This document shows, one piece after another, positions 48,301-59,349 of a stretch of 64,000 bases of DNA (position 1 is the first letter of the stretch; every line of letters starts with the position of its first letter). A program made the translations under genes and the position numbers. The notes under the pieces were generated by a model that was given only the letters and a program-made list of their open reading frames with translations, was not told the origin of the DNA and searched no databases. The stretch comes from Dastarcus helophoroides (Eukaryota; Arthropoda; Insecta; Coleoptera; Bothrideridae), in the NCBI GenBank assembly GCA_028583605.1, contig CM053326.1, positions 18,867,036 to 18,931,035 on the forward strand. Reading direction: 5' to 3'.

Positions 48301-50558
48301 AATTCGAGACCGTCTAATATCTTAAATTCTTGTATATTACGATACATTGCCGTTAGTGCCAGGACCCTTTGAAAAAGTAAATTGTTTCCAGACTCTAATA
48401 GTCTTTACGCAAACGCCGTGCCGGTCTCCGAAATGCTGTCTTGCTCACTCGACTCGATCGCTCTTTCGCGACATCGCTCTCTTTTGTTCTTTTGCCCTTA
48501 AACAAAAAGTTGAAACTTAACATCCATATAAGAACATAAACATTTCCAATGTTAAAAAAACCAAAATTCTTTACCTTTTTTCAGGGTCGTGTGGTAAATT
48601 TTTTCGGTATGATGCAACTCTTGGAAAAGTCGCTCCCTAAAAGTTTTTTTCTTTTTACAGACAAACAAAACAACCTCCAATTATGAGTTAAATGATCCAT
48701 GAAAAGTTAAGAGTAAGCTTAAAGCAGAACTGTCAACACATATGTAGCAATTATTTCAAAATTTCGATTAAAATATTCAATTTTTGTAATATCGTATAAT
48801 TCAAAATTTGGAAATAATGTCATACATTTAAAAAACCGATATTTTCAAAAAGATTTGACCTTTTTCAAAATTTCATTCAAATAATATTTTGTTATTGATA
48901 AAAAAGTCGAAATTTTGAAGTATAATCGAAATTTTGAAAACATTTACAAAAAATTCGAAATTTTAAAAATTTGAAATTGTAAATTAATATCGAAATTTTC
49001 AGAGTCGAATTTTCTAAAAGTCTTGAAATTTGTAAATAAGGTCAAAATTTTGAAGCGTCGAACTTTAAAAAAATTAATATTTTGGAAAAATATCGGAATT
49101 AAAAAAAAACCGAAACATTTAAGACGATAAAGAAATTAGTAGTGAGTGAGGTTGAGTGATGTAACAGCTAGTATTTTTATAACATTTATTGTGCATAAGT
49201 TACAAAATACTTCCTTATATCTACATGTATGTAAAAATTATACTCCTTGCATGGATGATCACTGGCATTGAAATGAATTACTAATCTGCAACAAAATCAA
49301 AGTATTAGGAACAAAATATGAATTAGGTTAAACGGATATTTGTAAAAAAATAATTTCCAATTTCAACCCAAATTTTTGAGATGCGCAAAATATTGAAAAT
49401 AGTCGAAATTTCAAAGAAATCTTAATTTACCCAAAAAAAGTCAAAATACCGAATTAATATCAAATTTGACCCTTCAATATCGACGTTAATCTCAGCAGTG
49501 TGACTTTTTTTTAGAAGTTTTAATTGTCTAATTGTAAGCTTGGACGTCAAAGTTTCAAGAATATTTCTGTTCATTGGCGCAATTTTTTTTTCAAAATGTT
49601 GAAATATTTTATGTAAATGTTTTACTTCGAAATTTCTATTTTAAATATTCATTAGACTTTTAGACATTTATTTAATTCGAGTTTGCCTCAAATTTCGAGT
49701 TTATTTATATTTACATATTGAGAAAAAGGTCAGAATTACGACCAAATATCGAAAAAAGTAGATAAAAACTAATACGTTTTAAGTACAGTAGATGTCGGTT
49801 AATAGAATTATTGGTTTTTAGAATCAACCACTTCATAAAATCAAATGCTGTGCGACGGAAACGAATAATAAATTTATAATGCGGTTATAAGAGTCAAATT
49901 TTCGGTTAAAGCAATCAAAAACTTGTAGGTTATTTGGTTAATAACTGTTTAACCACATTCTTCAATGTATGAACTTCATTCTAATCTTCGTTAAACATCT
50001 AATCGTTATCAAACTTATTGTATTTTTCATGAAAATTCAATGAAGACGGACAGCATAACTGTAATAATTGCTAAAAGCCCTTATTTAGACGAACCGCAAG
50101 GATGTCATGATAAGATGATTCTATTAAACAAAAGCAAAGAAGCTCTTAGTTATTAATACTAAGTTATGAATAAATGGTTAAGTTTTAATTTCGCTTTATA
50201 GAATCGTCGGCTATTAGAATCAAAATAATCTGGACTAACGTGATCCTATTTTTTCTACATTCTTACTATACATCAAATCTGAAGCTCAAATAGTACAAAA
50301 GTATGAATTAAGGTTAAAAAAATAGAAATTTGTCAATGGTTTTCATATATTTAAACAATTTAAACAGGGGTGAACTGAGCTGGCCCCGAGCCCTGTGCAA
50401 TTCCCTGGTTGAGGGCCCCTAAATATTTTTATACTAAAAAAATGACAAAACCTGGTCATGTCCAAAATATTTTTGAAGACTAAAAAAGGGTTGGTTGGGG
50501 CTTCTGTACTACAGCACTTAAATCCTTCCCTGAATTGAAATATTTTTCAAAAACCTAC
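48301..50558. other. intergenic: A-rich repeat and a possible pogo/Tigger-type remnant
   Basis: 48.8-49.8 kb is mixed TCGAAATTTT repeat. At 49790 TACAGTAGATGTCGGTTAATAG has the look of a pogo/Tigger terminal repeat, and TCGGCTATTAGAATC recurs near 50208, but no transposase is visible. CAGGGGTGAACTGAGC at 50366 may be another element end. No gene. Confidence 0.35.
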
Positions 50559-50777
50559 CTATTCGAACACCGGTCTGCATACACCACCGATTCGTATGAA
50601 ATTCGGTTTGCATTTCACTCTTATGATATTCGCGGAGTAGGTGGGCGAACTTTTTTGAGTGAAAAACTCTTTGAAACTTTTCACTTCCCTCTTCCCTTTT
50701 TTAGTTTCACTGCACATGCTCACACTAAAAAGTTCGACAACCAACAACAACAGCAGAAGCACCAGTTTGGTATTCAT
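50559..50777 (-). CDS. small secreted two-cysteine peptide A (GBP/ENF-like)
   Basis: 72 codons. Residues 1-22 form a strong signal peptide (basic start, seven Leu in a row, cut probably after the Cys at 22 or shortly before). A basic segment follows (KKGKRE), then SFKEFF, then a C-terminal domain with two cysteines ten residues apart in the pattern C-K-P-x-F-I-R-x-x-G-x-C-R-P-V-F. That spacing, with Arg after the aromatic and Gly before the second Cys, resembles insect growth-blocking/ENF cytokines and secapin-like peptides. It shares its layout with the genes at 57714 and 61347. A TAG stop is directly followed by GTAGGT, so a 3' UTR intron is possible. A TGATAAG GATA site lies 88 nt before the ATG. 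A haemolymph signalling role is inference. Confidence 0.75.
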   Translation of the reverse strand: MNTKLVLLLLLLVVELFSVSMCSETKKGKREVKSFKEFFTQKSSPTYSANIIRVKCKPNFIRIGGVCRPVFE

Positions 50778-50864
50778 GATTTTCGATACGCTAAGTTGCC
50801 ATAGCGAAAAATCAATACATATTCAATATAGAGTGGAATTTTATCAGGCTGAGAGAGATTAGGT

Positions 50865-50871
50865 CTTATCA
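50865..50871 (-). promoter_or_regulatory. GATA site before peptide gene A
   Basis: TGATAAG on the gene strand, 88 nt before the start codon. A second GATAA-type site is at 50841-50846. GATA factors drive fat-body and haemocyte genes in insects. Confidence 0.35.
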
Positions 50872-50902
50872 AGTTTAATAATAACAAAGAATTATGTACT
50901 CT

Positions 50903-51734
50903 TACGATAAACGGTATGATGCAAAGTAAACGTTATCTTTAGATATCGAAAATGTGTGCCTGCAGATTTGACTATTTCGAGAGCATCCACGAAACTGTGG
51001 GTCAAGGTGTAAACTAGTTTTTAATAGAATGATTACCGGCGAAATGACATACATAATCATGAACAACAAAGTTGGTGTGCTCAAATTAAATGAATGAAAA
51101 TTTAAAAGTTAGTCATATCTATATTTGTATGTTTTAAGGTAATTAAATCAGTGGGACCTCCGGCGAACTTGCGATAAATTGGCAATAACGCTAACCGTTT
51201 TAAATGGTTTTATTTCTTAATGCAAACAACTAATTTTAACAATGGCGTAGCTTTTTGATGGCAGTATTGGTTAGGGCACAAGCACTCCTTAACATAGGGG
51301 GCTTTTCACAATTTTTTTTTTTTGATGAACGTTGACAAACAATTTTATAATTGATCTTGTTAACCCTTACTGCAGTTGGCCCCCTCACCATCTAGGGTCC
51401 CCACAAGGGTAGTTTTTTTTATTCGTCAAAATGACCGTGAACACGAAATGAAAGAATATTTTTTGTCGTTAAAACTGTTGTCGACCCCACCAGTGTGATA
51501 CACAGGGCCCTGATAAGGTTAATCCGTCCCTGATTGTAAAAATAGTTCGAGGTTAGTAATTCACAAACTGTTTTAGTCTGTTCTTAGTCTTTCTATGTTA
51601 AAATCCAGTAGAATGTACTCCATGAAACTTGCAATTTGTTCGAAGCTACCATCACATAAATTAGCGAGATGGTAACGCGAACCTATAAATTTATTTCTTA
51701 CCAAACGTGCCTAAGAAGTTTGAGCTTCAAAAAT
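50903..51734. other. intergenic, with hAT-like GC-rich scraps
   Basis: 51.24-51.56 kb contains several gene-free words (GGCGTAGC, TTGGCCCCCTCACC, CAGGGCCCTGATAAGG) that look like hAT-type element remains. The short minus ORF at 50902-51084 has a hydrophobic start but no support as a gene. Confidence 0.3.
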
Positions 51735-51800
51735 GCGTAATCGGCACCGGGGTTTGAACCCGTGAACTCTTAAGCGCCGTTAAGCTAAAGAGACAGCCCT
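51735..51800 (-). repeat. tRNA-like remnant, probably a tRNA-derived SINE or pseudogene
   Basis: On the minus strand TAGCTTAACGG (A-box pattern, 51787-51777) is followed by GGTTCAAACC (B-box pattern, 51760-51751). Only about 16 nt separate the boxes, too short for an intact tRNA. No acceptor stem pairs. Confidence 0.4.
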
Positions 51801-52049
51801 AATCAGATGACAGTAATAATAATATGTTCAACATTACGCGCAATAAATATAAAGAGTGAAAAATTCATAAGTGTAAATCATTATCGTTTAATGTAATATT
51901 CGTTTCCGCAGAACTAGAAGCATCCAAACCACAAATAAAAAAGGTAAAACAGTTTAATAGCATTTAATTTAAAATATTTCCAATATTCTAACTTGTTTGC
52001 TAGTGTGTGTTCGAATTACACTACATAGACACTGTTATTTTCTAGTTTC

Positions 52050-53162
52050 AAGTTTTCACTTCTGTTGGAAGTCTCCAAGACAAGTTTTGTTTTATAAAGC
52101 TTAAGTTTTTCTGGAAATTTCAACTTTTTCAAAAACTTTTTAGTTTAAAATGAAGATGTTTACGTTCTTTCTAAAACTTCGTCTATCTTTCCAAAATTTC
52201 AACCGCAGTCTCGTCATTTCAGTTTAGAAATTTTGAGTCAAAATTTTCCCAGATTTTTAATTTTTTTCTCAAAATTGCTACTTTAGTTCCAAAATATTAA
52301 CATTTTTTTTCGAAATTTCATGTTAAACCACAAAATTCGATCTATTTTTTGCGATGCTTGGATTTTTCTCGCAATTTGGATTCTTTGTCGAGTAGTTTTA
52401 AAATTTCATATCTTCCAAAATCTTGAAACCAAAATTGTTTGAACTTTTTTCCTGAAAATTTCCTCCCGTTGAAATCTCAACTTTAGGAATTTGTTTTTGA
52501 CATTTTAAAATAAAGTAGACTATTCTAGTATAAAAAATACAAAATTTTAAAATCAAAATTGAAATTTCGAGATTAAACTTAAAATGGTAACGGTTCCCTA
52601 AAATTCGTAATTTAATTTTTTATGCTGACCCTAAAATTTTGAAAATATCCTCTTTGTTATCAATATTTCGTCTTTAGTCTATAAAAATTGCGAGCTTTTA
52701 ACAATTTTTTTAAGTTTTAAAATCCAAATTTCGTTTTGCTAGAATATTTCTCTTTCCTTACTAAACAATAATATTAATTTAAAAATATCGACCTTTTTCT
52801 TAAAACCTACAAACTCGAAAGGTGGTGATTTCTTCATATTTTTGGATCACAATTCGAAATGTTTTTATGTAGCCCCATGCTAACGGTTCCCCAAAATTTC
52901 TAATTTAATTTTCAATGTTAACTCTAAAATTCTGAAAACCTCGACCTTTGTTATCAATATTTCGTCTTTTAGTCTAAAAATTGCGAGTTTTTGTCAATTT
53001 TTCTAAGTTTTAAAGTCAAAGTTTTGTTTTTTTTAATAATTCACTTTCTTTACTAAACATTAATTTCAATTTAAAAATATAGACCTTTTTCTTGAAACTT
53101 GGAGTCTTAACTCCAAATGTCTTTATTTCATCGAATTTTTGTATTATAATTTGTTTTTTTAT
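52050..53162. repeat. T-rich TCGAAATTTT repeat with an internal near-duplicate
   Basis: No gene is seen. Two stretches (about 52605-52830 and 52885-53110) repeat each other: CGGTTCCC.AAAATT, then GTTATCAATATTTCGTCTTTAG, then AAAATTGCGAG. They form a diverged tandem duplication of about 280 bp. Confidence 0.5.
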
Positions 53163-53174
53163 AGAGCTCTAGTT

Positions 53175-53433
53175 TGGTGGAACGGACTGGTCCATGGTTA
53201 TGTTCAAAAATTGAAATATAGAACTTGTCCCCTGAAACCAAGAAAGATTAAAAAACACAACAAAGGTTGCTGTAACGCATTTCGACAGCCAAGCTGTCAT
53301 CTTCAGAGAGAAACTAAAACTAACTAAACAGTTTCTCTCTGAAGATGACAGCTTGGCTGTCGAAACGCGTTAGAGCAACCTTTGTTGTGTTTTTTAATCT
53401 TTCTTGGTTTCAAGGGACAAGTTCTGTATTTCA
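53175..53433 (+). mobile_element. 259-bp hammerhead-motif element with perfect 12-bp duplication, copy 2
   Basis: Flanked by AGAGCTCTAGTT at 53163-53174 and 53434-53445. Two long arms point inward to a short A/C-rich centre and carry one core on each strand (minus 53310-53268, plus 53335-53375). Ends are TGGTGGAACGG and CTGTATTTCA. It lies in the opposite direction to copies 3 and 4. Confidence 0.8.
53335..53375 (+). ncRNA. hammerhead-ribozyme-like motif
   Basis: Parts in order: CTCT (53335-53338, stem I), CTGAAGA (53339-53345, matching CUGANGA), T, stem II GACAGC/GCTGTC with a TTG loop (53347-53361), GAAA (53362-53365), a short CGCG stem III, then TT and AGAG (53372-53375), which pairs with CTCT. 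The unpaired T before stem II is unlike a standard hammerhead. Known type I minimal hammerheads of Penelope-like elements and metazoan retrozymes have this order. Activity is inference. Confidence 0.5.
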
Positions 53434-53705
53434 AGAGCTCTAGTTGCTTAAAATTTGACCTTTTTTTCACGAACTTTCGACTTTAAACTGGAAATTTTGG
53501 AATTTTTTTCGCGAGATGTCGTCGTTGATCTCAAGATTTCAATTTTCTCCTAGAAAATTTGCTTTAGAAGTTGAAGTTAGTTTTTTTAGAATTTATCACT
53601 TCTCTCAAAATTCACATTCGAATAATTTATTAAAAATTTTAATTTTTTTCCCTCAAAATATTTACTTCAAAATTCCTAATTTTTGCTTTTTTTTTATTTC
53701 AAGAT

Positions 53706-53887
53706 TGAAATACAAATATTGTCTCCTAAATACAAGAAAAATTAAAAAACACAACAAATGTTAGTTATGTTAGTTAAATGTTGTTAAAGCAACATTTGTT
53801 GTGTTTTTTAATCTTTCTTGGTTTCAGGGGACAATATTTATAATTCAATTTTTAAAGATAACCATGGACCAGTCCGTTCCACCAAAA
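53706..53887 (+). mobile_element. 182-bp deleted member of the hammerhead-motif family, copy 3
   Basis: Flanked by the perfect 12-bp repeat TTATTTCAAGAT (53694-53705, 53888-53899). It keeps both arms (AAAAACACAACAAATGTT and its complement, then CTTTCTTGGTTTCAGGGGACAAT) and the GTTCCACCA end but lacks the hairpin cores. An intact duplication shows that it arrived in this form. Confidence 0.75.
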
Positions 53888-53899
53888 TTATTTCAAGAT

Positions 53900-54945
53900 C
53901 TTGGGAAAAATGTTCAAATTTCGAAGAAAAAAAGTCAAAACTTAAAAAAAACTTCAAATATCAAGTTAGTTAAAAGTTTGAAAAATCGGACTAAGCATTA
54001 TTCAAAATTTCGACTTTAATATTAAAATTTCATTTTTATCGAATAAAATGTCAAACATTGATGTTTATAAAAATTCGAAGTTTAAGCTTGTATATGCAAT
54101 TCTTCAAGTTTAAACTCAAAATTTCCAGGAAAAGTCCTTTGCAGATTGCAATCTTAACTTTAAGAACAAACTTAAAAAAAAGTTTTTTACAAATTGCTTA
54201 AATTTCTAGTTTCAATTCGAAATTTTGGACAAAAATTTAAAAATATGGTTAAAGTGGGAATTTTAATAAAAAAATAATCAAAATTTCAAAAAAAAGGAAA
54301 CCTTATTAATCAAAACTTTCTTAAGATTTTGATTTTTTCTGGAAATTTAGTTGATCAATTTTTTAAAGTAGAAATTCTATGAACTTCTTTACATTACAAT
54401 TCCGATTTGTTTTTGAAATTTTGCTTGTTTTCTCAAAATTCCATATTTCACCTTAAAATTTATATTTTACATTTCTAGAACAGAAGATAAAGGTTCGAGA
54501 AAAAAAATCAAATTTTAAGAAGTCTAAAATTCGAGGTGAAGTGAAGAATTTGCATTTAATCTAAAAATTTCAAATATTCTAGAAGTTTTCAATTTTTGAG
54601 TAAGAAATTGAAAACTTGAGATTTTTTATCAAAATTAAACTTGAAATTTTTAAATTCGAAAATATCAGATTATTGTAATAATTTTCTCGAAATTTTGACT
54701 ACCTTCTGAAGATTTTGCGTTAAAATTAGAATTTCATATTTATGAATTTACAGTTTTTTTTAATTTGCACGAGGTTTTTTATAAATGATGATGACATTTC
54801 TAGTAAAATATCGAGATTTCGAAAAAAACTTTGATTTATTAAAAAGGTTTCAAGAAGTTACGTTTCACCTTGAAATGTTGGCATTATTTTCAAATTTTAT
54901 CTGAACAAATCGACTTTTCCAATTATTTATTTTTCAAAGTCTATC
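53900..54945. repeat. mixed-orientation TCGAAATTTT repeat
   Basis: No gene is seen; degenerate A-rich and T-rich units alternate. Confidence 0.5.
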
Positions 54946-54957
54946 AACTAAGGGATT

Positions 54958-55217
54958 ACAATACAGAACGTGTCCCCTGAAACCAAGAAAGATTAAAAAC
55001 ACAACAAACGTTGCTCTAACTCGCTTCGTCAGCTAAGTGTTATCTTCAGAGAGATACATCAGTACACAGTATACACAGTATCTCTCTGAAGATGACAGCT
55101 TGGCTGTCGAAACGCGGTAGAGCAAAGTTTGTTATGTTTTTTAATCTTTCTTGGTTTCAGGGGAGAAGTTCTGTATTTCAACTTTTGAAGATAACCAAGG
55201 ACCAGTCCGTTCCACCA
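54958..55217 (+). mobile_element. 260-bp hammerhead-motif element with perfect 12-bp duplication, copy 4
   Basis: Flanked by AACTAAGGGATT at 54946-54957 and 55218-55229. The plus core at 55082-55122 matches copy 2 except for one base in stem III (CGCGGTAGAG). The minus core (55052-55010) is decayed. The end is GTCCGTTCCACCA. Confidence 0.8.
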
Positions 55218-55315
55218 AACTAAGGGATTTTTATCGACATTTTGAATTTTTCTCAAATTTTTACATCTATGTACACCTTTTTTTTTTCTAAGCTTTATTT
55301 TAAAAATTCTAACTT

Positions 55316-57308
55316 GGTGCTTCAATATTTCGACCTTAAAACGGATTTTTTTCTCGAAACGTCAAGTTCAGACTTAAAGTTTTGATCTTTTACCTAAATT
55401 TCATTTTAAAACTCATTTTTTTGATATAAACATTAAAATTTTCTCGAAATTTGAACTTTAAAATTTTAGTTTAGAATAAATTGTGACAAAAAATAAAAGA
55501 TCTAATTTCATCAAATTACTTCTAAAAATTGCAAAGTTGGAGAAAACTTGACATTTTTGCCAAGATAACGTTTTCCCCAAATTTTTGATTTTAATCTTCG
55601 ATACTTTAATTGTTCTCTCAAAAGTTCGCCTATAAAAGCCAAAATTTTGAAAAAAAATCAAAATATCCTACATTTCTAAAAAATATTTAAAAAAATCGAG
55701 TTTAGAGTCGAAATTTTTGAAGAAAATTAAAAAAACAACTTTAAACCCGGATGTCCAAAAAATGCGCGAAATACGTCTTATTTTATCTAAAGCAAATTTC
55801 TCGACATTGCAAACTTGTAAAAAACTTGAAATTTTTACCAAATTGGTTATCAAACTTTCGTTTTCAGTCTTTGAAACTCAAAATTAAGACCCTTGAAAGT
55901 CGAAATTTTAAGAAAAAAATCAAAATGATTCCAAACGTCCCAAAAGAAATTTAAATTCAAGTTTGGTATCGAAAGTTTAAGAAAAATTAACAAAAATACG
56001 ACATTGAATTCGAAATTCTAAGAAAAGAGATAAAAGGTTTTATCTGCTTGTTTAAAACAAATATCTTAACATTGCAAATCTAAAGAAAACATGTTTTTTA
56101 AATTCATGTTTTTCCAAAAATTTCGATTTTGTTCTTTGAAACATCGATTTTTTTTGGACATTTGGCACTTAAAATACGAAATGTTGAAAAAAAAGGATCA
56201 AAAATAAATTTCTTTGAACTTTCTTAAGGGCTAGGTAGAATTGATACGACAAATTTCTACTAAATGTAGTAAAAATTCCACCAAACGTTTTACTAAACAA
56301 ATTGTTGCTTGATACTTCAATATTTCGACCTTAAAACGGATTTTTTTTTCTCGAAACGTCGAGTTCAGACTTGAAATTTTGATCTTTTATCTAAATTTTA
56401 TTCTAAAAGTCATTTTTTTGATATAAACATTAAAATTTTCTCGAAACTTGAACTTTAAAATTTTAGTTTAGAATAAATTGTGGAAAAAAAATTAAGAAAT
56501 AAAAGATCTAATTTCATCAAAATACTTCCAAAAATTGCAAAGTTGGAGAAAATTTGACATTTTAACGTTTTCCCCAAATTTTTGATTTTAATCTTCGATA
56601 CATTAATTGTTCTCTCAAAAGTTCGCCTATAAAAGCCAAAATTTTGGGAAAAAATCAAAATATCCTACATTTCTAAAAAATATTTAAAAACATCGAGTTT
56701 AGAGTTGAAATTTTTGAAGAAAATTAAAAAAAAAAACAACATTAAACTCGGATTTCCAAAAAATGCGCCAAATACGTCTTATTTTATTTTAAGCAAATTT
56801 CTCAACATTGCAAACTTGTAAAAAACTTGAAATTTTTACCAAATTGATAATCAAACTTTCGGTTTCAGTCTTTGAAACTTTCGAAATTAAGACCCTTGAA
56901 AGTCGAAATTTAAAAAAAAATAAAAAATGACTCCAAACGTCCCAAAAAAAAATTTAAATTCAAGTTAGGCATCCAAATTTTAAGAAAAATTAACAAAAAT
57001 ACGACATTGAATTCGAAATTCTAAGAAAAGGGGTAACAAGTTTTATCTGTCTATTTAAAACAAATGTCTTAAAATTGCAAATCTAAAGAAAAGATGTTTA
57101 CCAAATTGATGTTTTTCCAAAAATTGCGATTTTAGTCTTTGAAACATCGATTTTTTTTTTGGACATTTGGCACTTAAAATACGAAATTTTGAGAAAAAAG
57201 GATCAAAAATAAATTCCTCTGAACTTTCTTAAAAATAGGTAGAATTGATACGACAAATTTCTACTAAATGTAGTAACAATTCCACCAAACTTTTTACTAA
57301 ACAAATTG
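55316..57308. repeat. tandem duplication, unit about 995 bp
   Basis: The unit beginning TTCAATATTTCGACC at 55321 starts again at 56316 and is followed with high similarity to AAACAAATTGTT (about 56302 and 57306). Small indels separate the copies. The unit is made of T-rich TCGAAATTTT repeat, so paired minus-strand ORFs (55458-55661, 56455-56658) are only a by-product. Confidence 0.8.
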
Positions 57309-57713
57309 TTCCACTAAATCTTCTACCGGAAGCCAAAAAATCTAGTAAAAATTCTACTAATCTGGCAACACTGACTGTGCTTTCAAAAATACCACTAGCG
57401 CCATCTGTTAGCATATTGATAGAGTATAGAGGGTCCTACTTATTTCCGTCTTTGGCAACCAGATATCCCGAAAGTTAAAACGATTTTGGCCCTGGGAATT
57501 TACTGGAGTAGTCAGTATGGTCCTCAGGTTGCAAAGTTTGGAGATCTCTGTTTTAGACGACCCATAAATACAGAAGCTGAACTTCAATATCTTCGAATGC
57601 AAAAACTGCAAAATCTTAAAAGCTGCGAAGGAACAGTGGACACAATTTCTTTACTAATCCATTCAAGGAGAAGACAGCAGGCAACTTGGGTGCTTTACCT
57701 TGTTTGATCATCA
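57309..57713. other. downstream region of peptide gene B
   Basis: Composition is closer to balanced and open frames run on both strands (57486-57707 plus, 57408-57611 minus), but no motif or splice pattern is convincing. It may contain the 3' UTR of the minus-strand gene at 57714. Confidence 0.3.
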
Positions 57714-57914
57714 TCAGTAGGTATCTCTGCAAACACCGGGGGCTATTTGCACCGCCTCGTCGGGGCAATTCTCTTTGATATTGAACAAATTCGCTTGGGC
57801 TCTGTTCGTTTTGAAATATTCTTCGAACGTCATCCACTTGCAAACCACCACACTTACGCACAAGAGTATTATGAGGAACTGTATTCGAGATATAACGGCA
57901 AAGGCGTACACCAT
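57714..57914 (-). CDS. small secreted two-cysteine peptide B
   Basis: 66 codons. The hydrophobic core IQFLIILLCVSVVVC (residues 11-25) is a signal peptide or signal anchor, followed at once by WMTFEEYF, the counterpart of SFKEFF in gene A and SYEEWH in gene C. The C-terminal domain has two cysteines 11 residues apart, C-P-D...A-P-G-V-C-R-D-T-Y, with Gly two before the second Cys. The Gly-Tyr-x-Arg core of GBP-like peptides is lost, so this is the most diverged member. Any mature peptide would be about 40 residues. A CGATAAG GATA site is 94 nt before the ATG. The role is unknown. Confidence 0.65.
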   Translation of the reverse strand: MVYAFAVISRIQFLIILLCVSVVVCKWMTFEEYFKTNRAQANLFNIKENCPDEAVQIAPGVCRDTY

Positions 57915-58813
57915 TGCAACGCTATCGTGTATGCGTCAGCATGCTTCAAAACTTAGTACTCATTTAAGCGATAAAGCTGATATTAGCACCGTTAGCAAAC
58001 AGACTTACTTATCGCTGACAATTATGTAGAATAGTTGGATGATCTATACCTGTCTATATACTCCAGCCAGAGCAAACTTCCCATGATTACAGTCAAGCGT
58101 GATTTACTCATGAAAAATTCGAAGTATGTACAAAGCGTTGTTTGAATGAGGGTAACGACTATCGACATTTGTCACTACATGTTTGTCTGTACAGTACGTA
58201 AGCTTGTTACAGGGAGGAGCTTTACTCGATTCCAAAGACGGTCAATGGTATCATTATCGGGGATTTGCACTGGACTAAAATTAAAATAAACTATAATTTG
58301 AATTTAAATGAACTTTCTATTAATTATATGCCATTTTAATGATACTTAGAAATGTGTTGCACCAATCCTCTTGATTCTAAAAAGGAGATCCATTTAAATT
58401 AAAAGTAGGATTAGAGATATAGTTTCGGTATTTAAAATTTACCCAACCTTAATAGCTTTGTAATTATTTGCGAAAAATTAGAGCCCCTTTTTTTAAATCT
58501 TTATTTGTTATTAACTTTTGCAATTATTGTTTATGTACTGATCTATGATTTTCGCTGTCGCAAGAGTTAACACGTTTTTAAACTTTACACTAAAAGTTGT
58601 ATCGAGCAGATCCAAAAACCGGTAAAAATTCATTTTCTTATAAATATTTACGATAGTGTCGTTAGGGATAAAACTACCTCTGGTCTATTTCCCAATTTAG
58701 GTCAAAATCATTCTACTCCTAGGCGTAGTCATAATAGGGCAGTAAGGAGCGATTGAACACATCTGTCTTATGTACTTGCGGAAAAACATGTATTCAACTG
58801 AAAATAATTTTTT
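57915..58813. other. upstream region of peptide gene B and intergenic DNA
   Basis: Contains GATA-type sites on the gene strand at 58014-58008 and 57977-57968. No other feature recognised. Confidence 0.3.
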
Positions 58814-59349
58814 ATTCCATTCCTGCTGATTGGCATTTTCTTCGCCAGTTCCTTCTTACAGACGTTTAAATTTTCAGTTACCCCTTTTTTGTTACGGAAT
58901 GGCAATCTTTTATAGATTGCCCCAAACGGGGATTGCGTTAGATACTAGTTTGTCAATCGCTGTTTGTGGCTTAACACTCACTAAAAAACACTTAAAAACT
59001 ATTGTAAAAATTTAAAACTGTCAGAATTATTTCTCTCAGTAGACAAATTTTGCAGAGCGAAAAATATAAAATCATTTTTATTTATGACGACGGGACTTGA
59101 GGTGAACTGCCCAAAACGTTAAATTTAATTATCATTTATTTTTATCGTTAATTTTTACAATGGTTTTTAAGTGTTTTTTAGTGAGGGTTTATGTCACAAA
59201 CAGCGATTGACAAACTAAGATCTAACGCAATCGCTGTTTGGGGCAATCTATAAAAGATTGCCATTCCTTAACAAAAAAGAGGTAACTGAAAATTTAGACG
59301 TCTGTAAGAAGCAACTGGCGAAAAAAATGCCAATCAGCAGGAATGGAAT
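58814..59349. mobile_element. 536-bp fold-back element
   Basis: Inverted arms of about 196 nt (58814-59009 and 59152-59349) start ATTCCATTCCTGCTGATTGG and match nearly base for base, with small indels. About 140 nt of A/T-rich loop lies between. No ORF of transposase type. No target duplication is evident. Confidence 0.8.

Noticed and set aside
50902..51084. 60-codon minus-strand ORF with hydrophobic start just upstream of peptide gene A
   Set aside because: No counterpart upstream of genes B or C; the cysteine pattern differs; probably the 5' flank of gene A.
55059..55325. Minus-strand ORF sharing words with the ORF at 53139-53327
   Set aside because: The shared residues come from the repeated hammerhead-motif element, not from a gene.
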